From positions 656,001 through 720,000 of the forward strand of contig CAJNDS010000347.1 in NCBI GenBank assembly GCA_905221605.1: 64,000 nucleotides of DNA, written 5' to 3'. The notes under the pieces were generated by a model that worked only from the letters and a program-made list of their open reading frames with translations, was not told the DNA's origin and searched no databases. This document shows, piece after piece, positions 47,101 to 59,100 of this stretch. Position 1 is the stretch's first letter. Each line of letters opens with the position of its first letter. The position numbers and the translations under genes were made by a program. This DNA is from Symbiodinium natans (taxonomy: Eukaryota; Sar; Dinophyceae; Suessiales; Symbiodiniaceae).

Positions 47101-50100
47101 CATCAAGTTTGGGCCAACAGATGGATGCAAAGCATGCAGCTTCGACGCTGCCCGTCACAATCCTACCTGCAGACGCAGGTTCGACGCCCTCATCAAAGCA
47201 GAGCGGGAAGCCAGGGAGAAGGCTAAGCTTGTCACTCCGGCATCTGCCCCTGAGGCAGTGCCAGAGAGTCCTCCTCATCCAGGTCCGTTCGCGCCTCCTC
47301 GCGACGATCTGCGAAGTGACGAGACTGCAGCTGCCGCCCGTGGTTCCGATCCTGCAGGCCCTCGCATTGGGGGATCCAGCACTGAGCCTGTCTTCGAGGT
47401 AGTAGGGCAGCCAGCGAGCGATCCTTGGGAGAAGCTTGGTAGGGTACGAAAGATTGCCACTGACCTGCCTGGACTCGGAACCCTTGTTGAGTATGCTTGC
47501 GACCCTGAGTCCCTCATCGGTCAACAACTTCCCCAGTTTGGTCTAAAAGTCTTGCGACTCACCGAACAAACGGTTGACCTCAGCAATCCAACGCACGTCT
47601 TGCAAGTAGTGGAGCAACTTAAGGCTCAGCATGGAGCTGATTTGTGGGTGTCGCTGCCTTGCAGTCCCTGGTCCGCGATGCAAGAGCTCAACTTGCACCG
47701 CCTGGGTGAGGCTTTTACCTCAAACTTGCAAGCGCAGCAGGACAGATCACAGTACATGCTGGAACTTGCCTTACAAGTTGCCGAGTACGTGGTTCTACAT
47801 CACGGCCGCTTAGTCTTTGAGTGGCCCGAGCACTGCAAGGGTTGGAGGTTACCGCAGTTGCAGCAGTTCCTCAGGCGTCACTGCTTGTACACTGTGCGGT
47901 TCGATGGATGCATGTTGGGCCTCAAAGGCCAGAGAAACAAACCCATCAGAAAACCGTGGATGCTGGCTACCAACTGTCGTCGCGTCGTCGAGGTTTTCGC
48001 GCAGTATCAGTGCACGCACTGTCCTGATGAACATGAGTCAGCTGAAGGTGGCAACGCTGCAGCAACTGCGTACTACACCGTCCCTTTCGTCAATTCTGTA
48101 ATCGAGGCGTTGTTTCCCAGACAGTTCTTCCAGTCACAAGTCCCTGCGTTAGGTTGTAAACCAGATCCAAGTGACGTAGACCATGCATCGCTGAGCGGCC
48201 TGGATCGTCATTTAGGGTTGGTGACCATGTCGCTCACACGCCGAGAGTGGCAGAGCAATGCTGCGGCCATGAAGGCCGTCCGAGACGAGGCCGAAGGCTT
48301 GCGACGCAACCAGACGTGGGACGACGCAACAGCGTGTGACCCCGCCGAGCTCAAATCCCAGGCGCGAACTCTTGGGATAGACATAAAGATCGCAGATCTA
48401 ATGGTGTTGTGTGGGGTCAAGCACATAGAACTTGACCCCAGCCACCACAAATTCAAGGGGCGCATCGTCTACCGAGGCGACAGAGTGCACACGCAGGATG
48501 GTGACGCAGTCTTCTTTAACGAAGTATCCACCACTCCGACCACGCTAACCGCCCTCAACGTCACGCTTTGGTGGGGCGCGCAGGAAGGCCATACAACCAC
48601 CACTGCAGACGCAGTCCAAGCATTCTTGCAATCTTCTCTGCCAGAAGGTGAACTTACTTACGTAATTTTACCTCCGGAACTTTGGTTGCAAGACTGGTCA
48701 CGACGCTTCAAAAGAGTAGCGGTTCGCTTGAGGAAATCACTTTACGGCCACCCACAGGCTGGTCGCCTGTGGCAGCAGTATATCTTGAAGTCCGCATCAA
48801 GCGCCTAAACGGCGTAGAGATGGCGGGCTTCCCGTCAAACTTCATCTTCACCTTCGAAGAGGGTAAGTTGGTACTAAACATCTATGTAGACGACCTGACG
48901 TTAAGTGGGCCCAGACATCTGCACCGCAAATTCTGGGCAAGTTTTTGCGAAGTCGTAAAAACTGAGCCACCGCAAGAGTTGACTGCTGAACGCTCTGCGC
49001 TGATCCTTGGCAGGACGCACGCAGTGGCGACGGATCTTGCTTTCCCCAGCCTCACGATGTGTATGCAAGGATACGCAAAGCAGTTAGTTGACCTCTACAG
49101 CGAGGTTGCTGGTGTTGACGTTTCCTCCTTTCGTCGCGTAGGGACGCCCCATATCTCTGACAACAGTCTGCCTGATGAGATGTTTGATCAGCCCGGAACG
49201 CTTCAACCACAAGCAACGCGGGTGCTCATGAAAGCGCTATGGCTGGCGCGCCTTTGTCGTCCTGACTTGGCGTTCGCTGTTGGGCGACTAGCCTCCCGAG
49301 TGACAGTTTGGTCTCGAGCAGAAGATGTTCATCTACACCGTCTTGTTTCATACGTCTTTCATACTCAGCACTACCGCATGTTGTGCCAAGCTGGACCGCA
49401 TAGCGAAGTTGAGCTTCATGTCTATGCGGATGCTGACCTTGCCTCATGCGTACACACAGCACGCAGCACGTCCGGTATGATCATAATGCTTGTTTCTGGC
49501 GACGCCCGCTGGCCGATCGCCTGGCAGAGCCGTAGGCAATCGTCTGTTGCTCGGTCAACAACCGAAGCCGAGATCATATCGATGAGCTCCGCTGTGTACG
49601 GCGAAGCGCAGCCCCTCTTGGACTTCCTAAGTGCTCTGTGCCAACGAGAGGTTCTCCTCAAACTGAAGGAAGACAACGAAGCAACACTGTCCATCCTTCA
49701 CTCTGGCTACTCAGCAAAACTTCGTCACGCCAGTAGAACGCACAGAATCAATGTTGCATCTCTCGCCGAAACCATCAAGCAAGGCATGACGCCTGAATTT
49801 ACTCCCACAGATCTGCAAGCTGCAGACGGACTCACCAAAGTAAACACCCCACAGCAGTGGGCACGCGTACTTCAACTGCTCTGCGTTCGCGACACCGCGA
49901 CCAGCTAAGAATCCCCGCGTGCAGTCCCTGCAGACTTGCTTTCCGTGTGTGTTGCTCGCCGCACGCTACTGTGCAGAATGAGGGGGGAGTTGTTTTGCAG
50001 TATACATGTACAAAGAGCACAGGTAGAACATTCCTCCAGTAGACGTGTAGGCAAAAGCTTTTCTTCAACCTTGAACTTTGGCTCAAGCACTGCGTAAAAA

Positions 50101-53100
50101 GTGCGTCTTGCATCTCTAAGTTGAGTTTGCACTCAAACAACTTTCATGAGGAGAACAGCATGTCGGCCAATACTCATCACCAGGAACATTGTCCTCAACA
50201 TCTGCATTTTCTTCCAGCTCCCCCAGACCCTGCATGTCATCCTCGAAAATTTCTAAGGGCGGACTCTCCCCCCGCTTGCGAAGCAAGCGCAAGGAGCCCA
50301 CATGACCACGCAGTGAAGAGGCTGGGCTTTTTGCCACCAACCGATGGCGAACTGGAGGATCGCGAGGCGGAGGTAAAGGAGGACCTTCCTCATCAGCGAA
50401 CCGAAGCGCCGGTTTTTTCCCCTTGAGACGATGCTCTGGAGGAGAAGGCTCCTGTTCTTCTACCACCCCTTCCAGCTTCAATTCAGGCGGTTCCTTTATA
50501 TTGGAAAAAATCGTAGTGCAGGGAAATAACACCAGTTCATCCGGATCTTTCGCAGTCCCTTGAGCTTCCACCCAATAACCGCCCGGTAGGTCATCACATG
50601 GACCCAAAAGAAGCGCGGGCTGCGTACGATCGACCCATTGCCGACCTTTCTTTGTTCCATCCGGACCCAGCAACTCCCACGGACGACGTTTGACTTGAAT
50701 CTGAGCACCAAAGGGATGCAATGCTTTCGGGTTTAACCCCAACTCCCTTTCAGCTTTATGCCACCGTAACATTGACCAATGGCGAGCAGCCAGTGCCCAG
50801 TACGCCGGCCCGAGTCGCGCCTCCTTTAAGAGCGACCTCACACCACGTTTGAATAAACCCACACATGCTTCAGCGCGCCCATTTGTTTGCGGGACTCCAG
50901 GATCACCAGTGGTCCTATATATCAGACGAGTTTCACAAAAGGACCGGAAGCGTGCATTGACAAACTCCCCCGCTCGATCTGAATGGATTCTCAACACCGG
51001 ATACCCATGTCTTTGCAAGCGCACCATCATCCTTTGAACAGCCGATAAAACAGTTGTCTGTTGTTTGTCCACAATCGGCTCCACCATAACGAAGTTGATC
51101 ATACGGACAGGCTGGGTCAAGTGGTCCTTCAGTTCCTTCCAGGATTTTTCAGAAGCTTGGATTTTCAACACCTCTGCCTCCAGAACTGGCGCAGGTTCCA
51201 CCGGCGCAGAGTCTTCCTCCTCGAAGTTTGCGACTGCATCGCCTAACCATTCTCCGACACCAGCACCTTCATCTGCCACCTGATCTTCCACCTCATCCGC
51301 ATCTTCCTCCTTTTCTGGAGGGCGACCCACATTGGGATCCAACATTGGAAACTGATACACACCAATAACAGCGTGTCGTGGCTTCTGCTGGTGAGCATCC
51401 TTTGAACACTTGTATGGACCCGCCAAGTCCAATGATAAAGTGTAAGCATCCCCATGCTTCCGCCTCAAATGGCGACGCTCTTTTCCAGCGGCAGACACAC
51501 AAATTTGACAATCACGTCTGAAAGGAATATGCCCCCTTAGGCAATGGTCACGGAAAGCTCGCTCCTCAGCTGTTAACCTCCGTAACGTTCCCTCTCGTTC
51601 TTCCTTTTTTGACACCATAGTTTCCCGTTCAGCATCGCTCTCCTGCAACCATTGTGCCAACCTGTGACGTATTCTTTTTACCAATCCGAACGCCCATCTC
51701 GCCCATATGGAGGATTGTCCAATACGCTCTTCCAGGGTAGAAGCGAATGTAGCTGACCACGGAACAACCACGCGAACCTGTTCCAACGATTCCCATAGTT
51801 CCATATCAGACACCAGGAAAGTCGTAGGCTTCACCAGAGCATGTCCCAATGCTCCTTGATCAAAATGTGCAGCGTACATTCCATAACGCTCGCAAAACCT
51901 TTTTACCTCTGGCCAACTCCAGAAGGTAGGACTTGAGAACCCTTTCTGAGATCCATCCACCAGATCCTCAGCACTCAAGACCGTTTTGCCGTTCTGAGAG
52001 AAATCTTTCCCTATGAGTTCAGGGTCCCCAGGACTTTCCATGCCAAAGAAGACAGAACTTCCATTGATGACTTCAGCAGTTCCACACCTTGAATGCACCG
52101 CCACGTCATATAGGAAAAGCATCTTCAGAAGTAAAACACCATCTTTTTGAGCTAATTCTTGATGTGGCCAAGGAAGACTTTTTAATCCCAACCGTTCAGG
52201 CCCACAGCGCCGGCGTAATACAGGTGGACCACCGTCTTCACCTCTCAACCTTGACACTGTCCTGCATGGAGGTCCTCCAACCACAGCAACCACCTTTCCT
52301 TCAGCCGCCAGATGCAGAAGATACTTCCAGACGCTCGAATTATGTAGGTCCCCGCCTTTCTTCAAATCCAGCTCCAGTACCTCCACATCCCGACTGGGAA
52401 AATGCCATTTTTGTTTTCCTGAAAATAGGTGTACCACCACCCTTTTTGCTCGTGCCAGCCGTCTCCTTTTATGACGGTTGAAAGGCAACGCCGCAATATC
52501 TCCACGTGGCAACAGCTCCATCAGCGTATTTTCTGGTATATCCCCATAATACCACCGAAGAAATCGCCAACATGCCTGAACGAACTCCTCCTCGTTCGCT
52601 GACGCTGTCCGCGCTGCGCTTTGCAACGACGCTTTTACGGCCACCTCATTGTCCGTATTCGGACACCCTTGAACCATACGTGCCACCTTCAATGCTTGCT
52701 TTGGTGAACACCAATCCATTTCATCAATGATCTGAAGCGCCACCTCCTTTTCCAAACAAGGGCACCCATTCAGATCTCGAACGCGAAGTTCCCCCAGAAC
52801 AGGATGTGAGGCTGTGCACTTGCCACCACGCCACTGAACTCTGAGACCAACCAAAGCGCTCGCTTTGCCAATTGGCACTAGTGGATCTACCATTTCAGGA
52901 GTTACCAGGGTCCCACCTGGGGTAATACACATCTCCCGAGATCCAACAGCTAAAGACACCAACACCTTTTGCTGCGGAAGCTGTTCACCAGGACGAAGTG
53001 ATCTGAGAGGATGTGATGCTCCCGAGTCCAACATGCCCATTCCCGAACACTCATTGGTGTCAGAAACCCTGGCCACATGTAGAACGCATACTCCTCGGCC

Positions 53101-56100
53101 TTCTCCCTGCTTCGGCAACAACGTGGCATCAGACGAACCGACTCCACAGTCCGCCCTTCCATTCCTCCATTGAGAATGGGACCAAGATGCACGCTGCCTT
53201 TCAGCATGCAAAACCATCTTTTCAGCTGTTTTGTAATCCATAACCAAACAGCCATGTTCAAACCACAAGAGCTGGTCCAGCGAAGATTTTGCACTCACGT
53301 GACACATCCCATTGATCACGGTGAGGTTCGCCCCAAACTCCAAAATCAACCAGAGAGGGATAATCAGAGGCCCATTGTCTTCCCTGATCAATGTCCCTTT
53401 CTCTGTAATCCTCATTGTCACACCACCAAGCGCGCTTTGCACCATAACAGTAGTGTCGGGTAAACATTCCCATGGAAAAAGCGTTCGCGCAAGATGCGTA
53501 GCAGCTGTATCCACCAACGCCACTCTCCCTTCCTGCTGAAACAACCCAGAGCCACATAACATTCGAACACTGGGATCCCCGCTTGATGCTGACTGCGCTG
53601 ATGACAGTTTCATAGATTTCAGCACCTCTAACGCTTCAGCAAGGACCTGATTGGGTGTTGATGGTGATGAGGGACTTGCAGAACCTTTCTCCAATCCCAC
53701 ATTAGCTGTCTCATCTCCCCCTTCAGCCACCTCTGCCTTTTTGGCATTTCCCCATTTTGCACCTTTGCCGCCCTTTCCCCCTTTGGGAGAATTCCCTTTA
53801 GATCTATTCCTTTCAGGATTTGAGTCCACATTGGAACTTGCACCATCTTTGTATGGACACTGCGGCTGTAGGTGGCCAACGGCGCCACATTCAAAACATC
53901 TTCCACGCTCCAGGGAGGCCTTGTCATGGCGAAATTTGCAGCGTGATCCGAACTTGCAGCCTGCTTCTGTCTTCCCATATATCCAACAGAATGGACGTTC
54001 ACCATCACCGCTGTACCTTTTCCCTTTCCCTTTGCCTTTGTCACCCTCCTCTGTCTCGTCACCAGTTCCCTTTTGGGCCTTGTTTAACCTTGCCCTTTTC
54101 TTGGCGTCCGAGTCCTGCTTCACCTCTGGATCACCAGCGCTATGCAATAGCAGTTCAAACTCTGCCTGTAACATTTCAGCTAGTTGTGTCGCAGTTTCAG
54201 AGGTCGGCGAGTAGTCCACCCCCAATTTCTCCCGAAAGGATGCCACTCTGAAATGAACCGTAGGGTGTTTTGCCAGCAACGCGGATGATAAAGCATCCAA
54301 TCCCTTGATAAGCAAGGTAGCGTCCGGCTCGGATGCTCGCAGCTCCCTTAATCGGGAACGCCATTGCGCCCATTGACGCACTCCCTTAATGGCCTCTGAG
54401 ATCGAGGTTGCCGAAGACGGTTGCACCAAGAAGTTCAACATTGTGCTGCGCTCATTTGCTCCACCTGGTTGGTAGACCGTCAGCAATTTGTAAAATATCA
54501 TCACTGACCCCAACATTCGAGTGGAAACGATCTCGGTCTTCAATCTCTCCGGAATCGCCTGCAGCAGCAAAGACACCGCTCTCTGCTCCAACAAAACATG
54601 CACAGTTCGAACCACCTTGAGCCCTTCCAGCTCAGCCTTGATGCCCAACCTTTCCAGAGGAGAAACGCTCAACCATTTGGCATACGCCTGATACGCCTTT
54701 GTATAGACGCATTGCCGCCACACTCTTCCTGTATCTGTCAGCGAAGACAACATTGGCTCGATCATTGCGATCCAATCACCTAGTGCCGTCGGATTGCTTG
54801 GTGTGTAGTTTGCCAAAGTAGGAAGGCTCATCACATGCTTCCCAAGAGCCTCCGGACGTTCAGTTCCAGAACTATCACCAATGTTTGGCATACCACGTGG
54901 CACCACTGCTCCAGGAGGTAAGCTGACCCTACCGCCAGGCCCTTGAGGCAGTCCATGTCCTATACCAGGCGTAAAAGCTGTGAGCGGAACCTTTTCTAAT
55001 TCCAACTTCCCAGCGATCATTTTCCACCGATACGGAACATCATCCACCATTGTATATCCACCCGATCCTGCTAAGTTCTCTTGCGTTGAGGTTTCCCGAG
55101 CTGAAACAAAACCGGGCTGATTCCCCATAGGTGCGGCAGAACCATCAACACCTGACGGCAAGGAAGTAATCGGAGCATGTGTTAAACCAGGTGGTCCACT
55201 TGCATATCCACCACTTGCAGGACCTCCCATGGGGTAACTCAATGGAGGCAATCTGGAGGGTTTCTTCCCTTCAGCTACATGCATCATTGGCACTTCTTTT
55301 TCATCCTCCACTTGAGCATCCCCCTTCCTGGACCCAGGCAAGGATTGAAGATCACAACCCTTTGGCAGGTCGTAGCCCTCAATAGGCAGCCATGTCCCAT
55401 CAGGCAACACAGTCCAAAAACCACCCATACCATCAGTGTAGAAAACTTGTCCTGGCGGGTACTGTTTCTCTGGAGTCATTCCCAAGGGATATGCAGCATT
55501 TGCGTCCACCACTCCAGTGCTCCGTGCTCGCGAAGCTGACCCAGATGCAGCAGAGGTATAGCTTTTCTCCTCCACCCGATGCAACCTGTTCCCCAGCTCC
55601 TTTGTTTGCACAAGCAACTCTTTAAGTGCACGCTTTACCACTGCCATATCTTCACCTTGTTCTTCACCACTCAGATCAGGAATAAGCTCTTCCTCTGCTT
55701 GTGTTCCACCAATAGTACCTCGTTCCATCTGGCCCATTAAGCCTGACGATGGTCTCTCAACTGGTGCAGGTTCCTGACCCATAAGATCATGTAGCGATGG
55801 TGGCCTCCTCGTAGTTCCACCACTCCTATCCCCTCCGCTTGCAGGAAGACTTGCCGGCCTTGATTGCCTCAGTCTTATTTCTTCTTGAGCCCGCTCGCTC
55901 CAGAAAGGATTTGCTGCCGGAACCGGAACCACTTCATTTTCCACCTGAGACGTTGGTTGTATCATTGCAACTTCCCTACCATCTGTCAGCGCTTGTACCA
56001 CTTGTTGTCGTTCTTCACCCCCATCACCACGATTTTCTTCGGCTTCATTGGCCGTGGGCGACAGTCCAGGCTCAGAGCGACGCCGCATCATGTCCATGGC

Positions 56101-59100
56101 GTTAAACAAACGAAAAATCTTTACCTATACCGCAGGAAGCCTAATTTGGGCTCATAACCTACGGGGGGCAACCGAAGGAGGACAGGGAACAAAACAGTCA
56201 ACCCCAACAGAAACCCTTAATTTCCCTGGAGCAACCAACCACAAACCAACCCAAAACCCAGAGAGACTCTTTTTCTCAGGGCGCATTGCCCAAGTTTCCT
56301 TGAGCCAAAATGGTACCGGGTTCATTGACCCTTTTCCTTTCAACACCAACTCTTTCCTGAATACAAATTGCATCTCCGCACCCTAAACCCTAAACCCTAA
56401 ACCCTAAACCCTAAACCCCTAAACCCTAAACCCCTATCCAAGATTGGGGCTCGGCTCGCGGAGCTCGATGTCGTGCGGGTGCATGCGCGGGACCATCGAG
56501 ATTGACAGAGCAGGAGCCGCCCCCCCCCCCCCCCCCCCCTTAGGGGAGGTTTTTTGTGGGTTTTAGGGTTCAGGGCTAGGGGTTTGGGGTTTAGGGTTTA
56601 GGGTTTAGGGTTTAGGGCTTAGGGCTTAGGGCTTCGGGTTTAGAGTTTAGGGCTTAGGGCTTAGGGTTTAGGGTTTAGGGTTCAGGGCAAGGGGTTTAGG
56701 GTTTAGGGTTTAGGGTTTAGGGTTTAGGGTTGCAGAGAGGCCTGAACGTCTCCTGCGTGCCCTGCGAGACTGGGTTGGAGTGCCCGTCGCTGGCCACACT
56801 GGGAGGCCTGGATGGGTACCCTAAACCCAACAGGGGTTTAGGGTTTACGGTTTAGGGTTTAGGGTTTAGGGTTCAGGGTTTAGGGTTTTGGGATTCTTTG
56901 TTTTTTCTTGGTTCGTCCACGGGCAGCCTCTTCAGCTGCTGCATCTTTCTGGGCGTTGAGGGTTGAAACAGTTTATGGCTTGTGGTTTTGGGTTTAGGTT
57001 TTGGGATGTAGGGTTCAGGGTTTGGGGTTTAGGGCCTGGATTTTGGGGTTCAGGGTTTTGGGCTGTGGGGTGCAGGGTTTGGGGAAGCTTGGGGTTTAGA
57101 TTTTGGGGTTTAGGGTTTTGGGCTGTGGGGTTCAGGGCTTGGGGAAGTTTAGGGTTTGGATTTTGGGGTTTTGGGTTTTGAGGTGTGGGGTTCAGGGTTT
57201 GGGGAAGTTTAGGGTTTGGATTTTCGGGTTTTGGGTGTTGGGTTTTGGGGTGGAGGGTGCAGGGTTTGGGGTTTAGGATTGAGATTTTGGAGTTTCAGGA
57301 TTTGGGTTTAGGTTTAGATTTTAGGGTTTGGGTTTCAGCGTAGGGTTCAGGGTTTGGGGTTTAGGGTTTAGATTTTAGGGTTTGGGGGGTTTAGGGTTTA
57401 GGGTTTAGGGTTCAGGGTTCAGGGTTTAGGGTTTAGGGTTTGGGGTTTAGGGTTCAGGGTTTAGGGCTTAGGGTTTAGGGTTTAGGGCTTCGGGGTTTTT
57501 GGGGTTGGGGATTGAAATCAGAATTTAGGGGGCTTTGGGTCATTTCAGGGTTGAAGGGGTTTTTGCTTCCGTGCAAGGTTTTGTGTTCAGGGCTTGGGGT
57601 TAACTGGTTTAGGGTTGAAGATTTAAGGGTTTTGGGGATTTAGGTTAGGGTTTAGGGTACAGGTTTTAGGTCTCGAGGTCAAGAGATTTGGAGTTTACGG
57701 GTTTTGGGGTTTTGGGCTTTGGGTTCACTGGCCACAAACCTTGAACCCATACACCCCTAGCCCTAAACCCCAAAATCCAAACCTTAAACCCTAAACCCTA
57801 AACCCTAAACCCTAAACCCTAAACCCTAAACCCTAAACCCCAAACCCTAAACCCTAAACCCTAAACCCTAAGCAAAACCCGAAGCAGAGAGGCCTCCAGA
57901 GTGGGCTATCACCCACGGGCGAGGCCCCGCAGATCCTGCCAGGCTTTATGAGTCCAGATCCTTGGAAGCAGCTTTTGTAGGGGTTATGGGGGGGTTGGTT
58001 TCCGGTTTAGGGTTTAGGGTATATATAGGGTTTAGGATTTAGGGTGTAGGGTTGAGGGTGGGGGTTTTAGGGGCTTTTTCGGAGGCTTAGGGGCTTTTTA
58101 GCGGGACGTCGGGGCTTTTTCGGGGGTCCATGGGTGTTCCGGCACGATGCTTCGAGAAGTTTGTACGGGTTGAGCACTCTGGCGCTCAGTTCAGTGAGTT
58201 CAGTGTACAGTGTAGCTGCTTGGTCTGCTAGGCGGGTTTCTCCTAAAATTGTGGTTTAGGGTTTAGGGTTTAGAATTTAGGTTTTAGGGTTTAGGGTTTG
58301 ACCCGAGATTTGGACTCGCTGCCTGCGGTGTGCGCTTTCGGGTGCGGGTTGCGAGCTGTTTGTGAGAAGGTTTAGGGCAGAAAGAAGAACGCGTGGGATT
58401 GTGGTTTAAGGTTGAGGGGGACGTGGCGTTCGGGGGGGGATCAGGGCTTAGGCTTTCAGGGTGTACTTTAGGACTTCGGCTTTAGGGTTTAGAGTTTAGG
58501 GTTCTGGTATGGGGAGCAAGATGCAGTTGCAGTCTAAGAAAAACACACCCCAAGAAAAGCACTGCGGGGCTGCACCAGGCCCCCGAAGGGCCGGCCACAA
58601 AAAGGGGGCCAAACAGGGCCAAACATCTACACGCGCAGCCCCACACCCTTAACCCTGAACCCTAAGCCCTGAACTCCTTGCAGCCCTAAAGACAAAAAGC
58701 TGACGCCCCCTAAGCAGCCCGGTATCCCCCGGAAAAACCCCTAAACCTCTGAACCCTGACCCCCCAACCCCCTAGAAGCCCTTCGGTAGGGTGTGTGAGG
58801 AGAACAGGCCATTGGACCGTTTAGGGGGGCGCCTCAAAGAGATCTTATAAGGGTATATCAGGTGCCTCTTTCTCTCATTCCTGATTGTAAGAACTAGTGG
58901 GGTCTAAGCGCGCGCCTTCTGCTGCCTGGCCAAGGACGCGGCGGACCTCAGCATCTTCAGATGTGGATGCTGGGCCTATGTGTTGCTTTGAGTTAGAGCC
59001 GTACTTGGGTTTAGGCGTGGGTGGAGCAGTAATTAGGGTTGTGCTTTGTGTGCGGGCAGGGCACTCCGAGATCTCGCCTTACTTTCATGACCTAAGCTGC

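Larger units (their letters stand above)
40994..50142 (+). mobile_element. Copia-type LTR retrotransposon A, near-complete, recent
   Basis: 9149 bases with identical 155-base LTRs (40994-41148, 49988-50142) that begin AGTTGTT and end AACAACT, and a 5-base target duplication TTCAT (40989-40993, 50143-50147). A primer-binding-site-like sequence follows the 5' LTR and a purine tract precedes the 3' LTR. Order: HAD-like ORF, gag, CCCH finger, protease, integrase, methyltransferase-like domain, RT, RNase H, which is Copia order. Identical LTRs imply recent insertion. The host site is element B. Confidence 0.95.
39545..56378 (-). mobile_element. Copia-type retrotransposon B (minus strand, RT-truncated, split by element A)
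   Basis: Reads from about 56378 down to 39545 with element A inserted at 40994-50142. Order: gag-like region, CCCH and CCHC zinc fingers, two retropepsin-like motifs, cytosine-methyltransferase-like domain, integrase, 2OG-Fe(II)-oxygenase-like domain, start of RT. The rest of RT, RNase H and the 3' LTR are missing at about 39545-39570, where telomere-like repeats resume. Across the insertion the frame is continuous once element A and one TTCAT are discounted, so B was open there when A arrived. A one-base frame change near 40100-40150 is independent damage. No LTR was identified for B. Confidence 0.85.

Noticed and set aside
49832-50140. Small minus-strand ORFs at the end of element B (102 and 75 aa)
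   Set aside because: They read through the LTR of element A and match the start of another ORF only because the LTR is duplicated.
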